Assembly (NCBI GenBank): GCA_016700415.1
Contig: CP065018.1
Location: 806,001 to 870,000 of the forward strand
Origin: Flavobacteriales bacterium
GTDB taxonomy: Bacteria > Bacteroidota > Bacteroidia > Flavobacteriales_F > PHOS-HE28
Reading direction: 5' to 3'
DNA: 64,000 nt
Made by a program: the position numbers and the translations under genes. Each line of letters begins with the position of its first letter. Position 1 is the first letter of the stretch. The notes beneath the pieces are model-generated. The model made no database searches. It saw nothing but the letters and a program-made list of their open reading frames with translations, and was not told the origin of the DNA. Of the stretch, positions 19,600-26,772 are shown piece by piece.

Positions 19600-19938
19600 T
19601 TATCCTGCGTTCGAGTGCCTTTGCACTGGCCGTGGCATGGGTAGCTCCATGTCCGTAGCCTCGCATATAAGCAGCAAAGTCTTCAGGTTCACGCCCCTAC
19701 CTTCCATCAGGTTCGTGAGGGATGTCCCGCTCACCAAGGTGTTCCGTGTCTTTCCGTCGCGCTGGGCGATTTCGTTCAGCCTCTTGCACACAAGGTACTT
19801 GGTCATCTTCTTGTCGGCCATACGTGTGCGGATGAGGCGACCTATTTCGGCCATGGCCTGATCTGCGGGGCTGGGCTGCGACACTGTGACTTTGGGTTCA
19901 ATGATGTGTGCATGGGTCATTGCGTCCTCCGCCTCCAT
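19600..19938 (-). CDS. HTH DNA-binding protein of the element
   Basis: 112 aa (ATG at 19938; MTHAHII at codon 7 is an alternative). The core AMAEIGRLIRTRMADKKMTKYLVCKRL followed by SLTNLMEGRGVNLKTLLLICEAT has the shape of a Cro/XRE-like helix-turn-helix. Probably an element regulator. It overlaps the 3' end of the small gene upstream, so the two form a unit. Position near attL, opposite to the integrase end, is common for such regulators. Confidence 0.65.
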   Translation of the reverse strand: MEAEDAMTHAHIIEPKVTVSQPSPADQAMAEIGRLIRTRMADKKMTKYLVCKRLNEIAQRDGKTRNTLVSGTSLTNLMEGRGVNLKTLLLICEATDMELPMPRPVQRHSNAG

Positions 19939-20071
19939 CCTTCGTGCCGCCCTCCACCATCTGCGTGTACTTCCCCTTCACTCCCGCATCCTTTTCCTCC
20001 TTCAGTTTTTTGGACAGGAACAACGTCATCTTCATGATTTCGGGGTCCGTCCACTCTCTCTGTTTGTCCAT
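19898..20071 (-). CDS. small element protein
   Basis: 57 aa from the ATG at 20071 (MDKQREWTDPEIMKMTLF), charged and helical in the first half, Gly/Asp-rich at the end. No family recognised. Its end overlaps the start of the HTH gene by 41 nt, implying co-translation. The frame is open to 20200, but that part has no coding character. Confidence 0.45.
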   Translation of the reverse strand: MDKQREWTDPEIMKMTLFLSKKLKEEKDAGVKGKYTQMVEGGTKDGGGGRNDPCTHH

Positions 20072-20175
20072 TGTGATTGATTGAGGCGTTCGCGCTAAGG
20101 TAGCGGTGGGTGAATTTGGAGGTTTGGTGCAGAATTCAGCCGCAAGTGGCCCAAATGTGCCTTGGATTATTCTGC

Positions 20176-20183
20176 TACCTTCG
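20176..20183 (+). promoter_or_regulatory. -7 element for secreted element protein
   Basis: TACCTTCG, the C variant of TAnnTTTG, 22 nt before the ATG at 20206. Confidence 0.4.
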
Positions 20184-20205
20184 TTTGGTGAATGAACCAC
20201 GACCC

Positions 20206-20589
20206 ATGAAAAAACTGATCCTCCCTATTCTAATTGCCGTCGCCACAATCTGTCAGGCGCAAGATCCTGGGACCTTCATCCCGGCGCACTATAACAGCCA
20301 AGGCATCTTCATACCCGGCCATTACGAGAAATACGATGAGAGTGGGGTCCCGCCCCAAACAAATCCAAACGGGGTCAACCAAAGTAGGAGCTCTTCAGTG
20401 GGCAAATATGGAGGTAGACCCTTGTACGCCCCCGTGGTCAGGCCGGTGCAGTATGTAGCGCCTGTTTCCCAGCCCATGTCAGCAGAGCAGGCCCAGTATT
20501 TGGCCCAGCAGCGTCTTGAACGGAGAAGAGCGGGCAAGAAGAAGGCAAACGAGAAGGCAGCGAAGGAGGCGAGGAAGAAAGCCAAGTAA
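20206..20589 (+). CDS. secreted small protein carried by the element
   Basis: 127 aa with a clear signal peptide (residues 1-18, ending CQA-Q). The mature part starts with a doubled phrase, GTFIPAHYNSQG and GIFIPGHYEKYD, and ends in a Lys/Arg/Ala-rich helix (QQRLERRRAGKKKANEKAAK and onward). It is the only plus-strand gene in the element, with its own promoter, so it looks like cargo exported to the periplasm or surface. No family recognised. Confidence 0.7.
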   Translation: MKKLILPILIAVATICQAQDPGTFIPAHYNSQGIFIPGHYEKYDESGVPPQTNPNGVNQSRSSSVGKYGGRPLYAPVVRPVQYVAPVSQPMSAEQAQYLAQQRLERRRAGKKKANEKAAKEARKKAK

Positions 20590-20612
20590 ACCCTTGCAAA
20601 CCCTCTTCTCGC

Positions 20613-20917
20613 CTAATTGGGAGGTTCCAGCGTAAACCGGACATGTCCATGCTGATGCGCACCTTCACATCCTTTGGAATGATAGGCAATCGTCGGTTCA
20701 AATGACCAAGCGGAGTATCCGACCGGAAGAGATGAATACGACGTCCTGCTGTTTGCCAATATCATCCCGTTGTTCTCGATGCTCACCCGCACCCCTTCGT
20801 CGAGGTCCGCGAGGTACCAACCAAATCCGGTGGTGTTGTGGTCTCAAGCGTAGGCCAAAGTTGATTGACTGTCCAGACAGGCGTGACACCAAGCATCAAT
20901 ATGAATAGCGCCTTCAT
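20613..20917 (-). pseudogene. possible broken secreted-protein gene
   Basis: A start at 20917 gives a hydrophobic leader (MKALFILMLGVTPVW) but runs into a stop. The other frame then reads a protein-like stretch after one in-frame TGA: TTGFGWYLADLDEGVRVSIE ... SSLPVGYSAWSFEPTIAYHS ... HVRFTLEPPN, ending at 20613. A frameshift near 20860 plus the TGA would explain this. It may be decay or sequencing error. No family recognised. Confidence 0.35.
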
Positions 20918-20952
20918 AGGGCAATACTACAGCGCCTTATTCGATTTCGCCT

Positions 20953-21432
20953 TCATCCCGGTGGTTGTGAGCCTTGGCCCCAATGGACGGATGAATGGAG
21001 TATGGTCGAATAGCAGAGGGTTGTAATGTTGGGTTGGTTGCTGGCAGCGTTGCGGCAACTTTTGCCGGCCTTCCCATATCGTTGTTCGCTGCAATACTTC
21101 GACCGTGGATCTTGCCCAGATATGTCCCGCCCACAAGTGAGGCAATGTCGGTTGTCCATGATGTCGTCCCCGCTATCCTTAGCCCGGACCTTTGCACCCC
21201 TTATCGTATAGGGTGCAAAGGTCCGAATTGGCCCTTTTTCGGGATGGTCGGTTGATGTTACCCCCGTCGGTGTAAAGGTCCGGCGTGCGGTAAGTATGGT
21301 GGGTTTTACCCCGTCTGGGCAAAGGTCCGGGGTCGGGCCGTCGTTCAGCTCTTCCAATTTGGCAGCGATCAACCTTCGCAGGGTAGCCTTTAGGCCGTCG
21401 GGGGCATGTCGCGTGTAGATGTCGTTCAGCAT
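20953..21432 (-). CDS. zinc-ribbon-like protein of the element
   Basis: 159 aa. A basic N-terminal helix (LKATLRRLIAAKLEELND), a middle region and a C-terminal Cys cluster HCLTCGRDISGQ ... KYCSEQRYGKAGKSCR that resembles a zinc ribbon. I recall similar Cys patterns next to Rep genes in Bacteroidota elements, but the role is unknown. It starts 21 nt after the Rep gene stop and is probably co-transcribed. A perfect 15-bp inverted repeat and two more copies of its half-site lie inside the gene. Confidence 0.6.
   Translation of the reverse strand: MLNDIYTRHAPDGLKATLRRLIAAKLEELNDGPTPDLCPDGVKPTILTARRTFTPTGVTSTDHPEKGPIRTFAPYTIRGAKVRAKDSGDDIMDNRHCLTCGRDISGQDPRSKYCSEQRYGKAGKSCRNAASNQPNITTLCYSTILHSSVHWGQGSQPPG
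21185..21329. repeat. inverted and direct repeat cluster next to rep
   Basis: CGGACCTTTGCACCC (21185-21199) and its exact complement GGGTGCAAAGGTCCG (21211-21225) form a 15-bp stem with an 11-nt loop. The half-site AAAGGTCCG returns at 21274-21282 and 21321-21329. Located about 125-270 bp downstream of the Rep gene; a replication origin or Rep-binding iterons are plausible. Confidence 0.55.
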
Positions 21433-21453
21433 CTTCCGTTTCGCCGCCGTTTG

Positions 21454-22203
21454 TCAGCCGCCCAATAGATGGCTGGCCAATAGTTCGACCTGTAAGGGCC
21501 GAAGTCCTGGCCTTTGTATTCCCGGCTCCACGATCAACAGTTCGTCGAACCTTGCCAATGCGTACCCCTGCAATGCGGCCCATGTGGACGGCTCCATTAA
21601 GTCGGACAAAGTGCGCACCCCGTAGCGTTCAAGTTGGCGCATCTTCCGGGCGGCTAATTCAAACCGGAGCAATTCGGAGGGGCCATCGTACTCAATGCCC
21701 AATGCCTTGCAAACGGGCACCATGTGCAATGCCTTATCGTAGAACTTGAACCGGTATAGGTTGCCATGCGTTCGTTTGTTTTGTGGTGTATCCGGGTGGC
21801 AAATAGTAATCCCCTGCGCTGGAGCATCCATCGGCCTTGCATGCGATGTTCGGTGCAGCACGATCGACCGCAGCACCTCGGCCGTGGCCATGGGCGGAAT
21901 GATGTTCACGCCCACCTCGACATTTGACAAAACAAGGTTTGAAGAGTGAAGGCCGAAGGTGTGCAAACGAGTAACAACCTCAACGAATTGGTGAACGAAG
22001 TCCGCCAGGGGTAGATTGTGGAATGAACCCACCATCCGGGTGCAACGGGTTTCATCCCCGTGAAAAGTGAAGGCACCCCACCGGGCGGTATATCGTGGGC
22101 AACCGTTGCGGCCTGGCCCCTTGTACGTCCACTTCAACAGGTGGTGCGTTCGCAACCATTGTTGGTCACGTCCCCGGATCCGTATCTTTAGACCGTCGAT
22201 CAT
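21454..22203 (-). CDS. replication protein, filamentous phage gene II/X-like
   Basis: 249 aa. The layout matches phage/plasmid replication proteins of the gene II/X type: an N-terminal MIDGLKIRI, a central YRFKFYDKALHM (the K-x-Y-D-K signature) and SELLRFELAARKMRQLERYG (the R-x-E-x-R-x-x-x-x-L segment). Such proteins nick one strand to start rolling-circle replication. If right, the element can replicate as a circle after excision. Family assignment rests on motif shape only; a search is needed to be sure. Confidence 0.6.
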   Translation of the reverse strand: MIDGLKIRIRGRDQQWLRTHHLLKWTYKGPGRNGCPRYTARWGAFTFHGDETRCTRMVGSFHNLPLADFVHQFVEVVTRLHTFGLHSSNLVLSNVEVGVNIIPPMATAEVLRSIVLHRTSHARPMDAPAQGITICHPDTPQNKRTHGNLYRFKFYDKALHMVPVCKALGIEYDGPSELLRFELAARKMRQLERYGVRTLSDLMEPSTWAALQGYALARFDELLIVEPGIQRPGLRPLQVELLASHLLGG

Positions 22204-22240
22204 GCGGCATGTCCCATGTAAGGCAACTGGATAGACGGGG

Positions 22241-22705
22241 TCAATAGCCCCCGTTGTCGCGTTCAGGCGTTACGTGGGCCGCTGGGGGTATCTGTAGCCA
22301 TGGGATCACACTGCGGGCGAACTTCACCCGTTCGGGAATGCTGAACTTTTGTAGGCCGGTGAAGTAGAACACGATCAACCGCCGGGCATCCGGGGTGAAG
22401 TGGAACACGACCACGTTCCGGCAAACCTTCCCGGCATACACGTCGGCATGGTCGCCAACGAACCACTGTTCTATGTCCGTGGGGATCAACCCGGTGTGGA
22501 ATGTGCGGACCTTGTTGCGCGTGGGGCCGTCAATGATCATATCCGCGCCCACGGCCTTGCGGGCCTTGTCCCATGTACGTTTCACCTTCAGCCATTCTGG
22601 CACCTTGGTGAACGGAATGATGGCGGGATCCTTCAAATAGCGACCGCTGGGAACGTCGTTCGTGAACGTGACCACGGCATGTGAGGGGCAAACTGGATTG
22701 TTCAT
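22241..22705 (-). CDS. hypothetical element protein
   Basis: 154 aa, no signal peptide or membrane helix. Contains KVPEWLKVKRTWDKARKA and a beta-rich C-terminal half (NVVVFHFTPDARRLIVFYFTG). Its start overlaps the stop of the HTH gene by 4 nt (ATGA type) and it precedes rep by 37 nt, so it belongs to the same operon and may serve replication. No family recognised. Confidence 0.6.
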   Translation of the reverse strand: MNNPVCPSHAVVTFTNDVPSGRYLKDPAIIPFTKVPEWLKVKRTWDKARKAVGADMIIDGPTRNKVRTFHTGLIPTDIEQWFVGDHADVYAGKVCRNVVVFHFTPDARRLIVFYFTGLQKFSIPERVKFARSVIPWLQIPPAAHVTPERDNGGY

Positions 22706-22992
22706 GCCCGTTGTTGTTTACCGGCGGTGCGCATCTGTTGCAATGCGTTCAGCACCTCGGAATGTTTGTACAGGACACGGTTGCCCATGCGGTACCCCTT
22801 CACGTAGCCACGTAGGGTGTATTGCCGCAACGTGGGGAGGGTAACGTGTAGCTGTTTGGCCGTTTCAACCCGCGTCAACAACTCTTCAGGCGGTGGCGGT
22901 GTTGCGGTGTCCATGTCCGCACGCATGGCGCGGACAATCTCACTTACCAAGTCGGTGAGCGGTACGGAGGAAAGAACTATCTGTTGATCCAT
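22702..22992 (-). CDS. excisionase-like HTH protein
   Basis: 96 aa with a MerR/excisionase-type helix-turn-helix at residues 42-85: LLTRVETAKQLHVTLPTLRQYTLRGYVKGYRMGNRVLYKHSEV. Such proteins bend DNA and act as recombination direction factors or regulators. It follows the integrase and the 296-aa gene and heads the replication genes; a 14-bp palindrome lies 57 bp upstream of its start. Confidence 0.75.
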   Translation of the reverse strand: MDQQIVLSSVPLTDLVSEIVRAMRADMDTATPPPPEELLTRVETAKQLHVTLPTLRQYTLRGYVKGYRMGNRVLYKHSEVLNALQQMRTAGKQQRA

Positions 22993-23048
22993 TGGTCGAT
23001 TTGTTTCGCCAAATGGACCGCCGTTTCACGCCCCCGGTGTAACCGGAC

Positions 23049-23062
23049 CGTTACCGGTAACG
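23049..23062. promoter_or_regulatory. 14-bp palindrome, candidate operator
   Basis: CGTTACCGGTAACG, perfectly self-complementary, in the 77-bp gap upstream of the HTH gene. A related TAACCGGACC is 6 bp away. Probably the binding site of one of the element's HTH proteins. Confidence 0.5.
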
Positions 23063-23069
23063 CTCCGAA

Positions 23070-23960
23070 TTACTCCATTTCGTCAGCGTTTGGCACGATC
23101 AAAATACCCTTGTCCGGGATCTGGAATTTCGCCGTTTTGGTTTCGGGTAAAGGGCGCGGTGCCGATGGCCTCAGCCGCACGCGAAGTTGCTCCACGGTGA
23201 GGGAGTTCCCATCTTCGCCTTTCACATCGAACGCCTGCAATAGCACACGCGCAAAGCCGGTGAAGTTGGGTTCGTTTTCTTTTCCGCCCCTTCGCGGTAT
23301 TGGGAAGTAACCGGCGTTTGAAAGGGTGGTGAAAATGTGAGCAAACGCGGAGGTGGTGGATGTCCAAGGCAGGCGTTCCGGGGTACCCTTCGTTGCTGTA
23401 GGTGCCAGTTCTACGGGGTTGCCTAATGCGGTGGGAAGGTTCGTGATCGTGTCCGAAATTCCCTTTTTCAACGCACGCCACTCTGTACAACCAAGCCTCG
23501 GAAAGCCGTGGAGTGGGTAGTCCTGTGCGTTGACAATCTCTACTTGATCAGCCAACCATGCCAGCCGATTGAGCATTGCGGGATCCTGCGGACGTTGTGA
23601 AATGTATTCTCGTATTGCAGGAAGCAACGGTGCAAACCTTGCGGATAGCTCATGGCGCATGATGCGACCGTTTGCGTTTTCCTGGTGGTCAGTAAGAGAG
23701 GGAAATACACCTCCCACCCCATTTTTCCCAAGACGCTCGTTAGCAGCATAGGCATCGCGTCTCAACGCTCCATACAAGGCAAGTGAGAACTTTCTGCCAA
23801 TTGCTGTTTTTGCATAGTCCATGAACTCCTTGAACGCATCCATCGGCGAGAGTTCCTGTACTGTGAGAAATAGGTCCGGTAGTGAGAATTGCTTTAACAC
23901 TTCGTCCTTGGTGGGACCGGCCAATATCTCGCCCATGCGGTCGTGATTGTCGTAACTCAT
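23070..23960 (-). CDS. hypothetical element protein, adjacent to integrase
   Basis: 296 aa, cytoplasmic, mostly helical. The C-terminal part (TSAFAHIFTTLSNAGYFPIP ... GFARVLLQAFDVKG ... LTVEQLRVRLRP) is reminiscent of regulatory proteins found next to integrases in Bacteroidota elements, such as RteC-type proteins, but the match is weak. It starts 5 nt after the integrase stop, so it is in the same operon. Confidence 0.55.
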   Translation of the reverse strand: MSYDNHDRMGEILAGPTKDEVLKQFSLPDLFLTVQELSPMDAFKEFMDYAKTAIGRKFSLALYGALRRDAYAANERLGKNGVGGVFPSLTDHQENANGRIMRHELSARFAPLLPAIREYISQRPQDPAMLNRLAWLADQVEIVNAQDYPLHGFPRLGCTEWRALKKGISDTITNLPTALGNPVELAPTATKGTPERLPWTSTTSAFAHIFTTLSNAGYFPIPRRGGKENEPNFTGFARVLLQAFDVKGEDGNSLTVEQLRVRLRPSAPRPLPETKTAKFQIPDKGILIVPNADEME

Positions 23961-23964
23961 GCGA

Positions 23965-24450
23965 TCAAACGGCCTTCAATACCGGCATGGTGAACAGGCT
24001 GGACTTGGCCATGATGTCCGCGTGTTCATCATTAGTCAGGCGGATGTACCGCATGAATGCCTGTTCCGTGCGGTGTCCGGTTACGGCCATGATCGTGCGG
24101 GCGGGGATACCGTCGCGGTAGCAGTTGGACGCGAAGGACCGGCGGGCGGTGTGCGTCGTTACCCGTTCCCATTTGTACCGTGCCACTTCCCGGCGGATGC
24201 CGCCCTTTGTTCGGCCTTCCATGGTTTTCACCTGCAATGCGGGCACCATGGCAGCGGCCTCTTTGATGTAGCCGTTTTGTTTTTGGTTCGATATGCCTGA
24301 AGGCACACGCCCGCCATACTTGGCCATGATCGCAGGAATGCACGGGTGTAGCGGTATCGTTACCTCTTTGCCGGTTTTCGATGTTCGTACCCGCAGCCGT
24401 CCCCCTTCGATGTGTTCCGGTTGGATGCGGGATAAGTCCCCGAACCGCAA
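23965..24450 (-). pseudogene. tyrosine integrase, catalytic part (gene broken)
   Basis: 161 codons hold the whole catalytic domain: Arg in GLRFGDLSRI, Lys in TSKTGKEV, the HTARRSFASN box, TGHRTEQ and the nucleophile in AFMRYIRL. The frame does not connect to the N-terminal part: between 24450 and 24485 several one-base changes leave stops in every frame, although WTGLRF and RDLF are readable in different frames. The only start for this piece is a TTG inside the conserved core, so it is unlikely to be made on its own. Confidence 0.8.
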
Positions 24451-24482
24451 CCCGGTCCACGATCAAAGAACAGGTCACGGGG

Positions 24483-25331
24483 TCAAGGCGGGTGTGCGTT
24501 CAGGTCCAGCCGGTAGAAGGCATCCAGTTCGGCGGCGGTCAAATAGACTTGTTCGCTGGGATCTTCCTTCAGCGTATAGCGTTTGCTGAACACTTCAGGG
24601 TTAACCTCCTTGCCCACTTCCCGGTGTTCCTTGGCAAGTCGCAGGAACTTGCGCAAGGTCCGGGAATACTTCACGACGGTGTTGGCCGCGTAGGTCTTAC
24701 CGTTCACGCCCTTGGTGAGGAAGTGCGTGAACCCGGAAACGAATGACCCGTCAACTTCGGAGAAATACACGGGCGGCGGTGTTTTCCTGTTGGCGCGTTT
24801 CGCAACGTATGCCTTCAGCAGTTCCAAGGTCAACACGTAGCGGTTCACCGTGGTGAAATGCAGTGATCCGGACCCGTCCACATGTTCCCGACCTTCCTTG
24901 CTATCCACGAAGTTTTGAACGAAGGCCAACAGGTCAAGGGGTGCATCCCTGGTGGCCTTGCCGTCCGCGCTGTTGAGCGCGTCCCGCAGCTCGTTGCGCG
25001 AAGGTGCCCGGTTGTGTTCCCGTGCGAAGGTGTCCAAGATGCCCACGGCACATGCCTGCAACACCTTCAGGCGTTCGTTGATGTCGCGGTGGGCCTCAAC
25101 TGCGAAGGGCCTACCGTCCGCGTTCACCCGGTCGCTGGGGGGCGGTGAGCAATGCGGGCACGTTGGGGCCTTGCCGGTGACTTGCTCTTTTGTCGCGTTC
25201 CAATGCCGGGGCACCACTTTGCACCCCGTGGGATAGACAAGGCGTTGTCCCGCCCATCGGATGTGAAGGTGTACGGCGGTGGGTACGTCAACGGGTTCCG
25301 CGTCGCGGAGGTAAAAGTGAAAGGTGGCCAT
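24483..25331 (-). pseudogene. tyrosine integrase, N-terminal part (gene broken)
   Basis: 282 aa: an arm-binding N-terminus (MATFHFYLRDAEPVDVPTAV; IRWAGQRLVYPTG; CKVVPRHWN) and a SAM-like core-binding domain (LKAYVAKRA ... FSEVDGSFVSGFTHFLTKGV ... NTVVKYSRTLRKFLRLAKEH), ending at YLTAAELDAFYRLDLNAHPP just before the catalytic domain. Rejoined with 23965-24450 the protein would be about 455 aa, a normal size for Bacteroidota integrases. The gene reads away from the right end of the element with arm-type repeats upstream. Confidence 0.8.
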
Positions 25332-25373
25332 GGGGTTGCATGTGAGGTTACTGGATACCGCGAAGATAGATCG

Positions 25374-25408
25374 TTGACCCTTTTGTTGACCCTTTGTTGA
25401 CCCTTTTC
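25374..25408 (+). repeat. right arm-type repeats of the element
   Basis: Three tandem copies of GTTGACCCTTT(T) at 25374, 25386 and 25397, spaced 12 and 11 bp, same orientation as the two left copies at 19206-19228. They lie between the integrase start and attR, where arm sites are expected. Confidence 0.7.
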
Positions 25409-25519
25409 CCTTTCTTCCTTCCGATACCCGTTTCCCCCATCCGTTACCAATGCCCCGCCATTGCTGGACAAATTGGCGTTTCAGCAGCGGAACCGGGAAA
25501 GGCGGAATGTGCTGAATTT

Positions 25520-25538
25520 AGTCCCGTCCGGACCGCAA
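25520..25538 (+). repeat. attR core
   Basis: 19-bp copy of the tRNA-Asp 3' end, identical to 19130-19148; marks the right boundary. Confidence 0.85.
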
Positions 25539-25565
25539 GAAAGCCCCTCTTTCGGGGGCTTTCTT
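25537..25565 (+). terminator. original tRNA-Asp terminator, displaced
   Basis: AAGAAAGCCCC / GGGGCTTTCTT, an 11-bp stem with a 7-nt loop, followed by CATTTT. It directly abuts attR, so before insertion it lay right behind tRNA-Asp. Confidence 0.75.
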
Positions 25566-25719
25566 CATTTTAAGCCTTCCAGGCCGCAATGGCCTTCCGC
25601 ATCACATACAGCACCAAGACAATTCGGCGACCCCGCGTTCCGGGCACCGATCTTGCAAACAGGCCTTGCCCGATCCCTTCAACACGGGACCACACCAAGG
25701 CCGACCCCTACCCCGTTCT

Positions 25720-25727
25720 TACCTTCG
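25720..25727 (+). promoter_or_regulatory. -7 element for YwqK-mnmA operon
   Basis: TACCTTCG, 25 nt before the ATG at 25753; no other promoter-like site is visible before the three overlapping genes. Confidence 0.45.
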
Positions 25728-25752
25728 CGCAAGCGAAAATCGCTCACACCCT

Positions 25753-26772
25753 ATGACCTTCCGTTCGATCCTCCTTTCCTGCTTCACCCTGTTAGCCACT
25801 GTTGGCATGGCACAGCCCGGCGCCGCCATCAACCAAAAGGACGCCCAAGGCCGCAAACAGGGACCGTGGCAACGGAATTGGGCGGAAAGCAGCCAATTGC
25901 GCTATACGGGGCAGTTCAAAGATGACAAGCCCATGGGCGACTTCATCTACTACAGCACCGCCGGCAAGGTGGAGAGCCGCATCGATCACTATGCAGGAAG
26001 CGACGCGGCGCATGCCAAACACTATCACCCGGACGGCAAGCTGATGGCCGAGGGCCGCTATGCGGGCGAGGACAAGGACAGCACTTGGAACTATTACGAC
26101 ACCGACGGCATTCTCCGCAGTACCGAGCACTGGAAAAAAGGGGAGATGGACGGCGAGATGACCACCTTCTATCCCGATGGGAAGATCACCGAACGGCGGC
26201 ATTTTGAGAACGGGACCGAGAACGGGAAAGCTGAGCAGTTCTATGCGAGCGGTACTTCCCGCTACCTAGCGAACTACGTGAACGGGGCTCCGGAAGGTAT
26301 CGAAACGTTCTACTTCCCCAGCGGGAAGAAGGAGATCGAAGGCAACTATGTGGACGGCGTGCGCGACGGACGTTGGGCCTACTACAACGAGGACGGCTCC
26401 GTGCAGATGCAAGTGCTCTACGCACAAGGGAAATTCGTGAAGCAGAAGTATGAGAACGGCACCTTCAAGGAATACTGGACGGACCAGCAGATGAAGAGTG
26501 AGACCACCTACAAGAACGGAAAGCGTGAAGGCCCATTCACCGAGTGGTATGACAACGGGACATGGACCGATGTGCCGGTGAAACTGGGGCCGCAGGGCGA
26601 AGAGCAGAGCGAGGTGGAACGCGAACTGAAGGGCCAGACGAAGAAGCGCGAAGGCAGCTATAAGAACGACGTGCTGCAAGGCCCGGTGAAGGAATACGAC
26701 GAAAAAGGCAAGCTGGTCTCCACGCTGGTCTATGAAAATGGCTCGCCCAAGACGGGCGGCGTAAAACCATGA
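25753..26772 (+). CDS. exported MORN/YwqK-like repeat protein
   Basis: 339 aa with a signal peptide (residues 1-20, ending GMA-Q). The mature part is a run of about ten repeats of the type x-Y-x-x-G-K-x-x-x-x-x-x-Y-x-x-G, for example FYPDGKITERRHFENG, FYFPSGKKEIEGNYVDG and YYNEDGSVQMQVLYAQG, as in YwqK/MORN-like proteins. These make extended beta sheets that bind partners; no enzyme motif. Its last base overlaps the mnmA start (ATGA), and mnmA overlaps the next gene the same way. Why an exported repeat protein is coupled to a tRNA-thiolation gene is unclear. Confidence 0.85.
   Translation: MTFRSILLSCFTLLATVGMAQPGAAINQKDAQGRKQGPWQRNWAESSQLRYTGQFKDDKPMGDFIYYSTAGKVESRIDHYAGSDAAHAKHYHPDGKLMAEGRYAGEDKDSTWNYYDTDGILRSTEHWKKGEMDGEMTTFYPDGKITERRHFENGTENGKAEQFYASGTSRYLANYVNGAPEGIETFYFPSGKKEIEGNYVDGVRDGRWAYYNEDGSVQMQVLYAQGKFVKQKYENGTFKEYWTDQQMKSETTYKNGKREGPFTEWYDNGTWTDVPVKLGPQGEEQSEVERELKGQTKKREGSYKNDVLQGPVKEYDEKGKLVSTLVYENGSPKTGGVKP

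Larger units (their letters stand above)
19130..25538. mobile_element. integrated element in tRNA-Asp (Rep-bearing, about 6.4 kb)
   Basis: The element is bounded by a 19-bp direct repeat, AGTCCCGTCCGGACCGCAA, at 19130-19148 (3' end of the tRNA) and 25520-25538. It carries a tyrosine integrase next to the right end, an HTH/excisionase-like protein, a gene II/X-like replication protein, a zinc-ribbon protein, a second HTH protein near the left end and several unknowns. I see no coat, Zot-like, terminase, relaxase or type IV secretion genes. It therefore looks like an integrative replicon or a satellite of a filamentous phage rather than a full prophage or ICE. Confidence 0.85.

Noticed and set aside
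19364..19666. 100-codon minus-strand frame at the left end of the element
   Set aside because: Overlaps the HTH gene, has no recognisable family and its composition is Pro/Ser/Arg-rich as in non-coding frames.
24440..24500. Selenocysteine or stop read-through in the integrase
   Set aside because: The reading frame changes several times around the TGA, so reading it as an amino acid would not restore the protein.
19130..25538. Complete filamentous prophage
   Set aside because: Rep and integrase fit, but no coat, adsorption or Zot-like assembly gene could be found among the remaining frames.
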